Position numbers and translations under genes: made by a program
Part shown: in pieces, positions 58,001 to 64,000 of the stretch
Layout: each line of letters starts with the position of its first letter
Numbering within the stretch: position 1 is the stretch's first letter
DNA from: Hepsetus odoe
Lineage: Eukaryota; Chordata; Actinopteri; Characiformes; Hepsetidae
Direction of reading: 5' to 3'
Length of the DNA stretch: 64,000 bases
Assembly: GCA_017165825.1 (NCBI GenBank)
Contig: CM029370.1
Coordinates: forward strand, 27,910,146 to 27,974,145
The notes under the pieces: model-generated
Databases searched by the model: none
What the model saw: the letters and a program-made list of their open reading frames with translations, nothing else
What the model was told of the DNA's origin: nothing

Positions 58001-58124
58001 ATGCTCTCTGTGTGAGGAAGATGAAGTGTCCGTGTATGACAGCATCCCATCCCCATACCCAAACAAAATTTTACTTTTGTGCCTGGTTTTGATTCTTCAG
58101 ATCACCGTAGCAGTTTGCTTGTAA
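26434..58124 (+). CDS. cd109: CD109-type GPI-anchored thioester protein (alpha-2-macroglobulin family)
   Basis: A cell-surface alpha-2-macroglobulin-family protein; mammalian CD109 binds TGF-beta and its receptor and damps signalling. The 33 coding exons are: 26434-26504, 26668-26831, 26916-26944, 29432-29668, 29987-30112, 30220-30259, 30356-30437, 31022-31115, 31192-31333, 32369-32478, 33500-33799, 34315-34413, 34491-34553, 34867-35043, 37090-37242, 38932-39021, 39144-39213, 40083-40179, 40481-40595, 40999-41112, 42570-42788, 44032-44173, 49028-49204, 49481-49562, 50111-50339, 50471-50642, 51427-51617, 54443-54595, 54678-54743, 55953-56089, 56265-56421, 57730-57832, 57928-58124. They join in frame to 1,465 residues (human: 1,445). 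A signal peptide covers residues 1-19, and MG domains begin with LLQTDKPNYKPGQTVKIRAV. The bait-like exon covers residues 630-659. The thioester motif PYGCGEQ is at 929-935. A furin-type RRRR is at 1282-1285, as in human. The tail has a CAFCGGECSLC cluster and a hydrophobic GPI-signal end. Confidence 0.96.
27180..27600. mobile_element. Fold-back (palindromic) MITE
   Basis: Arms at about 27,187-27,290 and 27,395-27,485 are inverted copies: AGTTCTTCTAGGTACACTTG on the left and CAAGTGTACCTAGAAGAACT on the right, with AATCTAAATCAGATCAATAT further out on the left. The right end, AAAACTTTTGCACAGTATTG, resembles Tc1-type termini. No coding frame. It lies in cd109 intron 3. Confidence 0.75.
27627..27760. 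repeat. AAT/AAC trinucleotide tract
   Basis: Compound AAT, AAC and ACT units in cd109 intron 3. Confidence 0.85.
27770..27955 (-). mobile_element. SINE family B copy
   Basis: Well preserved, preceded by an AAT/AAC microsatellite at its 3' side. Confidence 0.8.
28317..28470. repeat. About 80-bp tandem duplication
   Basis: GATCTGGAGAACTGCTCAGG begins two consecutive copies and the start of a third; each copy ends CTGTCCTTCAGGAA. Confidence 0.8.
29133..29207 (-). mobile_element. SINE family A head fragment
   Basis: Only the tRNA-like part remains, with the B box as GATTCGAACCCC on the plus strand. Confidence 0.55.
30609..30853 (+). mobile_element. SINE family A copy
   Basis: Near full length, in the intron after the cd109 exon ending at 30437. 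Confidence 0.8.
31935..32143 (+). mobile_element. SINE family B copy
   Basis: Clear A box TTTAGTGGTAGGAT and B box GATTCGAATCC. Confidence 0.8.
32150..32275 (+). mobile_element. RTE-like LINE 3' fragment
   Basis: The plus strand carries the last part of the tail (FMGVVREDMQ-like) and the 3' end, next to a SINE ending at 32,143. Confidence 0.6.
32881..33138 (+). mobile_element. SINE family A copy
   Basis: Full length, very similar to the copy at 57,117; both have the head variant CGGAGGATCGGGGGTTCAA. Confidence 0.85.
33838..34145 (-). repeat. Repeat family C copy
   Basis: Full length on the minus strand, with an internal CA microsatellite at about 33,943-33,990. Confidence 0.8.
35400..35622 (+). 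mobile_element. SINE family A copy
   Basis: Head shortened, body and tail clear. Confidence 0.75.
36146..36353 (-). mobile_element. SINE family A copy
   Basis: Minus-strand copy with a complete head ending GGCCACCGCCACCC on the plus strand. Confidence 0.75.
37600..38812. mobile_element. Non-autonomous Tc1/mariner-like element with a nested SINE
   Basis: The left end CCATCAAAAGTTTAGGGACA and the right end TGTCCCCAACTTTTCATGG are imperfect inverted repeats of each other. The interior is AT-rich and non-coding, and a SINE at 38,224-38,480 interrupts it. It lies in a cd109 intron. Confidence 0.55.
38224..38480 (+). mobile_element. SINE family A copy
   Basis: Full length, nested inside the element at 37,600-38,812, so it is younger than that element. 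Confidence 0.85.
39466..40015. repeat. GATA/GATG compound tetranucleotide tract
   Basis: About 550 bases of GATA, GATG and GACA tetramers in a cd109 intron (39,214-40,082). The minus strand reads as long Ser-Ile-Tyr-Leu periodic frames, which are artefacts of the repeat. Confidence 0.95.
40654..40891 (+). mobile_element. SINE family A copy
   Basis: Full length with an intact B box region, about 110 bases upstream of the cd109 exon at 40,999. Confidence 0.85.
41288..41790 (-). mobile_element. RTE-like LINE 3' end in a cd109 intron
   Basis: The same family tail on the minus strand (VREDMQMVGLKEED), broken by small deletions. Confidence 0.75.
41880..41995 (+). repeat. Repeat family C, 3' part
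   Basis: Matches the piece at 9,795 closely, including the CTAATTAGGACA end. Confidence 0.7.
42986..43210 (-). mobile_element. SINE family A copy
   Basis: Diverged minus-strand copy in the cd109 intron before exon 44,032. Confidence 0.7.
43306..43470 (+). mobile_element. SINE family A, diverged
   Basis: Opposite orientation to the copy at 42,986, with the tail missing. Confidence 0.65.
44226..44484 (+). mobile_element. SINE family A copy
   Basis: Full length, ending about 16 bases before the 29-bp minisatellite begins. Confidence 0.85.
44500..48345. repeat. 29-bp minisatellite array in a cd109 intron
   Basis: About 130 units of a 29-base repeat (first part GTTTATAGTGGTG, second part TGACTGACACTGGGAG) fill the intron between the exons ending at 44173 and starting at 49028. 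A second unit type has GACTGTAGTGG in place of GTTTATAGTGG. Clean blocks (44,510-44,750; 46,360-46,760; 47,030-47,450; 47,880-48,250) alternate with blocks full of small indels. Because 29 is not a multiple of 3, each strand reads through as a periodic peptide, which is not evidence of coding. Confidence 0.95.
50895..51008 (-). mobile_element. SINE family A, 5' part
   Basis: Head and first part of the body on the minus strand. Confidence 0.7.
52020..52245 (-). mobile_element. SINE family A copy
   Basis: Diverged, in the GC-AG intron of cd109. Confidence 0.7.
52782..52972 (+). mobile_element. SINE family B copy
   Basis: Well preserved, with the full 3' end, in the GC-AG intron of cd109. Confidence 0.8.
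53204..53218 (-). promoter_or_regulatory. CTCF-like motif in a cd109 intron
   Basis: The minus strand reads CCACAAGGGGGCACT, close to the CTCF consensus. Motif match only. Confidence 0.4.
53306..53489 (+). mobile_element. SINE family A copy
   Basis: Diverged, with internal deletions but a clear CACTTTCACTTT end. Confidence 0.65.
54996..55192 (-). mobile_element. SINE family A copy
   Basis: Minus-strand copy between the cd109 exons ending 54743 and starting 55953. Confidence 0.7.
57117..57378 (+). mobile_element. SINE family A copy
   Basis: Full length and probably young, given its near identity to the copy at 32,881. Confidence 0.85.
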
Positions 58125-58224
58125 AATCGATGTTCTCAGACTCTTAAAGTACCTTTATATTGATATGAAACCTTCTTGTAACTTCGGTGTAGTCAGGACT
58201 TGGATTTTGACTGAGAAAAAATAT

Positions 58225-58230
58225 AATAAA
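58225..58230 (+). terminator. cd109 polyadenylation signal
   Basis: AATAAA lies 101 bases after the cd109 stop codon. Confidence 0.6.
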
Positions 58231-58344
58231 TGTACAGATTCAGATTTTACAGATTTTTAGCAATGTCTTGGATAATGGACAATGTGGATAATGTTTGATC
58301 CAAAATATTTGCAGAGGGTTGATCAAATAATTAATTGCAAACTG

Positions 58345-58770
58345 AGTTTGTCACCTCTGCTCCCTGCATCCTAACTACTCCATTTTCTTCCCTTTGGTCC
58401 ACGCTCATGTATTCTGCCTTTGTCCTACTCACTTTCATTCCTCTCCTCCCTAGAGCAGATCACCTCTCCAGGTTCTCCTCAAGCTGCTCCCTACTCTTGC
58501 TACCGAACACAATATCTTCAGCAAACATCATCTTCCACGGGGACTCTTGTCTAATCTCGTCCGTCAACCTGTCCATTACCATTGCAACCAAAAATGGGCT
58601 CAGTTGATCCTTTATGTAATCCCACCTCTGCTTTAAATGCATCCGTCACTCCTACTGTAAACCTCACCACTGCCAAACTGCCCTTATACATATGCTGTGC
58701 TACTCTCACATGCTTTCTCCATGCGACTCCTTCTGACTTACTCTGTAATTCACCATCTATATATATATGC
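58345..58770 (-). mobile_element. RTE-like LINE reverse-transcriptase core fragment
   Basis: The minus strand encodes PFLVAMVMDRLTDEIRQESP, then MMFAEDIVFGS and QLEENLERW. The catalytic motif reads FAED instead of FADD, and the frame shifts in between, so it is inactive. Confidence 0.8.
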
Positions 58771-61359
58771 ATTCTTCTGGCCTTAATTACATTTAATATA
58801 TTTTATTCATGTGGAACTGATGTCCAATTTTGACTCAAGTAAACTCAGTGATTTAGAAATTACAGTGGTTAAATGAATTGTGACTGTAATTACCTGTAGT
58901 AATATATAGGATTTTCTTCTTTCTGACACCATGATGTATTTATTATACATGTAGTGATTGTTTTCTATTGCTGAATGCAGAATTTAACAAAGCACAGATG
59001 CTTACTGTACTATAGAAGAGTTTTCAGTCATCTGTATTATTTTCCTGATGATTTTTACATTTAATCCCTACGTTTGAGCCCAAACATGTGTCCTTGGTCC
59101 TCTTTCCATTTCTAGAGCATACTTTTTACTTTGGTCTGAATGCGTTTAAAGGGAATTCTCCATTGTTTTAATTTTTCATCGGCTCCCCAACATTGAGACC
59201 CATTTTTGCCCTAAATGGGCAAAAACACAGAATAGACAATCCCTCTGAGGACTAGTAGAGACGTGGATGAAAGGGAAGCAGTGAAGTTAAGGCTGATCAT
59301 TTTCAGTAGAATGTTTTTATTGGAGCTGAGGTTCGAGGCTTTAATAGTCTTTAATTCTATTAATATGGAGTGAGATTCAGTTCACTTTCAGCACAGACAG
59401 ACGCTCCAGACGTCCTTCAAATGCACTTGAGTCCTTTTTTGTACTTTATGTACGGAGTAAAGAAAAATGAATCGGTACTTTTCGTTTTCTTTGACGTGTC
59501 TGTCTTTACAGGTCTTACAAAAAAACTAATGATGATAGCAAGCCAGTGCACATGTGAAGATGGTTGATGGTCTGACACATGAATGCACCACTGTAGTTTC
59601 AGTCTATCTGCTCTCAGAACTGTAAAGAACGTCCAGCTCTGCACCTCCCGGCTCTTTTGAAGTGCGATAAATGACAGACACTGTGACTAGAAATCGTATG
59701 TAAACAGTTGGGGATTTACTCCACATGCTGGGTTCCTGACTGGGAATGAATCACATTGATAACCAGCATGCTTTTATGTGCAATGATAAATAGGCCTAGT
59801 TGGGACATGTTTACTGCCAGAGAGAACAAGGAGAATAAGAATGAGAGCAGTAAAGGGCAAAAACAGAGTACAAGCAAGCCGTGTTATGGGAATTATAGGA
59901 AAGAAATACACACATTCTCCTCTAGTTTTTGCTCACAAGTGAGAGAGGGGGAAAAAAATAACATCCGCCAAGGATCATGGAAAACAGTTTCCCTGGTCAG
60001 TTTCACGCAACGGTTAATTGACAGATCTGAGTGGCTTAATTTTGTCCAAGGTTTCCATGGAAATCTCTACTGGCTGTGGTTAAAACAGCTTACGCAGTGT
60101 GTTCATGTCCACAACTGGCACTCTGTAGACATGGCAATGTGCTTCCAAGTAAAAGCAGGCAGATTATAAATGAAAAGTCATGTTGGTGTTGATTTCGGTA
60201 CATAAAGAGCACCGCACTGCGGCTGATGTTTGCAGAAATGGTAAAAATGTTGACCACAATGCCCTTTTATTAGTAATTAAATGTTCTAGTGAAGTTTTAT
60301 GCTAGTGAAGGAGTCTCGATTTCACTCTTTCACAAACCTGTCGTCTCAAATTAGCACCCATGTTTGCTACTAAATGCAGTTTTCACTTATATATTAGGGC
60401 TGGGGAGGATTTCTAGGCAGCTCTCGTGCTGTAGGAAGACCGGTGTTCCTGGTTAAATCCACATGTTTGTGCTGACAAAGAGAGGATAAAGTCATTGAGC
60501 TTGAATATTTACAGCAAGGCGTCCAAATATGAACAAGATGTTCTGTGGGTCATTAACAAGGAGGCATGGGTTCTCTGTCGAGTGAGAACCTCTGAAAAAA
60601 ACCTGCTCAAATAAAAAACGTGTAGACATCGCTATGCCACTTCATTAGCATTGCCCCATGCGGCTTAGGGAAAACACAATGCTGTGCACCAGGCCAAAAT
60701 TTCCATGCCTGCCCATGCTTTTGGATTTATTCACGAGTCCCTTTAAGCCTTTTGTCTTCTGTACTGCAGTATTGGTGTCCCTGCAGCCACAAAGCCGTGA
60801 TGTTGCAGCAAAACTGTGGACACTGTTGTGTAGCAGAGCCAGTACCACTTTGGAACTGTTTCCACCAGCTGTTTAGTCTTAGCTCAACTTCCCGTCTGCC
60901 TTGGTTTCCTCAGTGTAAGACCAGACAGAAGACATGATGCATGTGGACCACAAGTGTGGGTTTAAGGAAAGTTGAAGAACAGATGAACAGTTTGGCATGA
61001 AGAAAACTAAAAACTACAACATTAATGTTTGTCCTTCAGATGCCATGATGCACAATGCAGTTCTTTATGGATGTGAAAGTTGGACAAATGCAGGACAGAC
61101 TTGTATAATTTGGACAAGAAAGAACAAACAAACCTAGCACACTTGTCCTGGCACCAACACACTCCCATTTAGGGGTTACTGGTGTGCTGAGAGTGCTCCA
61201 TCAGCCAAATAGCATCTGGTAATCAGCGACCCAATCAGATGATTGGGTTAGAATTAGATTTAGTTTTCATGCTATCCTGGCACCTGTGAGCAAACAAACA
61301 CAAGAATAGTGGACGCACACATACACCACCGCAGCTGCTGCCCAGACACCAACTTCTGG

Positions 61360-61535
61360 TCTTTTGCCAGTTCCCTGGTCAAGGTCGCAGACAGGAGAAC
61401 TAATCCTTGTATGCTTGTCTTCATGGTGGGAGGAAACTTCGGCATCTGAAGGAACTCTAGATGCACAATGGGAGAACATACCAACTCCACACAGAGATGT
61501 CCCAGCCAGGAATCGAATCCTTCGTGCTGTAAGGT
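61360..61535 (-). repeat. Repeat family C, diverged
   Basis: Minus-strand remnant with GGTGGGAGGAAAC and CAGCCAGGAATCGAATCC on the plus strand. Confidence 0.55.
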
Positions 61536-62204
61536 GCACCAGGTGAACTGTGCAGCAATAGATGTGCAATGGTGTTCAGTTTTACCTCACGTCACACGGT
61601 TCCAAAAGATAGGTGGCCGATCTAAATTATATTCCTATATTTTTTTCCCCATTAAAAATTTATACCGACCATTCTCGACAGACATCTGCACAAACAGACT
61701 CTAGTCTTATGCCATGGTTTTGTATTATTATTCGTATATAAGTCATTTTCTGACTTGTAAATGGCCAATCGTAGCGTACACCTGCTGAAAAATATTCAAC
61801 AAACAGCTTAAATTAGATTGAAAAAAGCCCAAATTATATAACGAATATTGTGTGTAGTACATACTGTCTTGTCCATATGTACAATATCAGAACAACGAGG
61901 CAGGATTTCTCCCCAGAGTGCAGAGGATTGATTACAGATGGTTGCCACACCACTGCACTCAGATCCTGAGATCTGCAAACATCTACAGTGTCTGAAAATG
62001 TTTAGGTACATTCTTCACATCTGCCGTGCAATTAAAGCACATTTTAGATTTGATGTTTGATTTTATGCTGACACTTTTAGGCATTTACATTTATCAATTA
62101 GCAGACACTTTTTTCCAAAACTGTTTGCACTCACTCGCTCACTCACTCACTCACTCACTCACTCACTCACTCACTCTCTCACTCATTTTCTGAGTCCTAA
62201 TCTT

Positions 62205-62285
62205 GTCCTAATTAGGGGGAATTGGAGTCTCTCACAGGGAACAAGGCAGGGACACACCCTGGACAGTATGCCAGTCCATCAAATT
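62205..62285 (-). repeat. Repeat family C fragment
   Basis: 3' part, next to a TCAC microsatellite at 62,130-62,182. Confidence 0.55.
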
Positions 62286-63049
62286 AATCAGATTCATTAA
62301 CAAATCATTGGTGATCTTTTTATCTCCTGACAGTTAGAAGAAAAGGTAAGATGGCAGAGATCATGGCAGAAGTTTCTGGACACATCGCTGCTTAAGTTCG
62401 GAACTTCGGAAGCATTTCATAAACATCTGATGTCCATAGAGGCCATGTTTCCATCTATCTGGACTGTGCATTTCATTCTTCCATGAATCATATCGCGAAC
62501 ACATATGCATCACTAAACAGAAGTCAGTGTAAACCCGATGCTGACGTCCTCTGGAGCATGCGTCCACATCTCAGGGGGACGTAAACAAAAAGGTCCTACA
62601 GCCCCTACAGCCCTTCACTCAAATCAAAACTCAAAACAATCTGTTCCCCTGCCTCATTTCTCATCTGAATTTACAGCATCGTGTATACACAGCCAGCACC
62701 TGCACCCCAGATCACATCCCGACAAACTGCTTAAAACGATCGTTTCTAAGACCTGATTGCCTGAGTCATGTTTAAAAGCATTGTAAAATACTTCAAACAA
62801 ACACAACACATCAACACCCACTATGGGCTGCATAGACTCGTGGACTAGTTGTCCAAAGTGGGCTTACAAACACTTGGAGACAGTTGTCAAATCTGGAAAA
62901 AAAACTAAAATCAAGATTTAAAGAGTGACCATGCAGTTTTTTATTTTATTTTAACAGTCTAAGGAAGCCATTCAGGGTCAAAATAAGTATAAAAACGAAC
63001 ACAGAAACGCTTTGGACATGAAATGAACACGTTTAGGTAACAGCTTTGC

Positions 63050-63185
63050 CCTAATAACAGGGACAGTCCCCCTGGAGACACTCAGGGTTAAGGGTTTTTC
63101 TCAGGAACCCAATGGGGCAAGAGGTGGCCTCTGGATCCATTGATCCTTAGGCTAGGATCCTTCCACTAGACCTACCACCACCACC
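63050..63185 (-). mobile_element. SINE family B copy
   Basis: Head and body on the minus strand, with a CCACCACCACC run at the head end. Confidence 0.7.
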
Positions 63186-64000
63186 ACCGTAATGGGTGCA
63201 ATGGGTCTGGGATCAGCATGCAGGCTGTACTGGGACAGTGCAAGCTCCCATTCACAGGAATATTACACAATCCTATATGCTCTTCAAGTACTGAGCTAAA
63301 GGTGCAACCCACACTCATCCTATTCAGTTTAGTGATCATTTTTAACGGTCAACCATTCGTTCAGTTTAGCATCCTAAGGACAACACATTCGACCTTATTG
63401 TAAGAATAAAATGCATAATATATAACATCGGCAGAGTGTTCACATTATAAACGCCGATGTATCCCAATGACCTAATCTGTGATGGAGATGTGCCACGTTC
63501 TTGTTCTTAATGCACCGTAAACAGGCCCCAAAACTGGGGTAAACTCAATAAATGCAGCTATAATTCAATTGATTAACCTTGGAAAAGGTTCACACACTTT
63601 CGAATCAAATACCAAGTCATGTGTTGTTAAAAGTGAGGAGCTCTACATCTGTTTTGGTTTGAAAAAATGAACTGATGTCAGATTCTGATTTTCAGATCAT
63701 AGCTGGCAAATGGAGAGGTTTGGAGGTAAAGCCTGCATGCTGTATCAGAGATGTCGAGCCTCCAGGACAGCAGCGATGTCTGGCTGGTGTACATCCTAGA
63801 AATACTGACCCTTCTACCCTTCCCCAGAGACCATGAGGAAATGAGTCACAAGTGAGCATAACTGCTTAACTCAGGCTTAATTGATCCTGGCAATGCTAAC
63901 CGCTATGTGGTGAATCTGATCAGCCTCTAGGGGGCAGGCTTGATTAAGCCATGATTGCATGAAATAGCTGCTGGCCAAGTAGACATGATGACCCTGGCCT

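Larger units (their letters stand above)
58231..64000. other. Gene-free flank downstream of cd109
   Basis: No exon-like run with splice sites and recognisable homology was seen on either strand. It holds a LINE fragment (58,345), repeat C pieces (61,360 and 62,205), a TCAC microsatellite and a SINE B (63,050). Long unremarkable stretches such as 59,000-61,200 have no repeat signature. CCTCTAGGGGGCAGG at 63,925 resembles a CTCF core. Confidence 0.6.

Noticed and set aside
60650..60940. Overlapping plus-strand frames in the downstream flank, considered as a gene
   Set aside because: Short frames without recognisable homology, consistent splice sites or codon bias.

Overview
The window is animal nuclear DNA, and the gene content and repeats point to a teleost fish. 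The genes have many GT-AG introns, and four vertebrate genes can be recognised by their protein sequence. The introns are full of Tc1/mariner elements, tRNA-headed SINEs, RTE-like LINE 3' ends and simple repeats typical of fish. The species cannot be named from the sequence; an otophysan such as a catfish is possible but is only a guess.

Layout. (1) About 1,500-13,325, minus strand: the 5' half of cfap61, a motile-cilium and sperm-flagellum gene. Its first six exons are clean, but later exons carry frameshifts and stops, so it is called a probable decaying pseudogene. (2) 13,326-13,733: a short CpG-rich divergent promoter holding a near-perfect RFX X-box. (3) 13,734-20,969, plus strand: crnkl1, the spliceosomal Crooked-neck HAT-repeat protein, with 14 coding exons, 747 residues and one U12-type AT-AC intron. 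(4) 21,385-24,550, minus strand: naa20, the catalytic subunit of N-terminal acetyltransferase B, with 6 exons and 178 residues, convergent with crnkl1. (5) 24,551-26,433: repeat-rich spacer with a Tc1/mariner remnant and the cd109 promoter. (6) 26,434-58,124, plus strand: a complete 33-exon gene for a CD109-type thioester protein of the alpha-2-macroglobulin family, 1,465 residues, apparently GPI-anchored. One of its introns holds a 3.9-kb minisatellite and another starts with GC instead of GT. (7) 58,231-64,000: gene-free flank with repeat remnants.

naa20, crnkl1 and cfap61 are also neighbours on human chromosome 20p11, so this is an old vertebrate block. cd109 beside naa20 is not the human arrangement. 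The genes do not form a pathway: crnkl1 acts in splicing, naa20 in co-translational protein acetylation, cfap61 in the axoneme and cd109 at the cell surface.

The three intact genes join exactly in frame across all 53 coding exons (about 2,390 codons) with no lesion, whereas cfap61 has at least five. That contrast argues against sequencing error as the cause of the cfap61 damage. Exon limits were set by hand from splice motifs, codon phase and remembered human homologues. No alignment or search was run.
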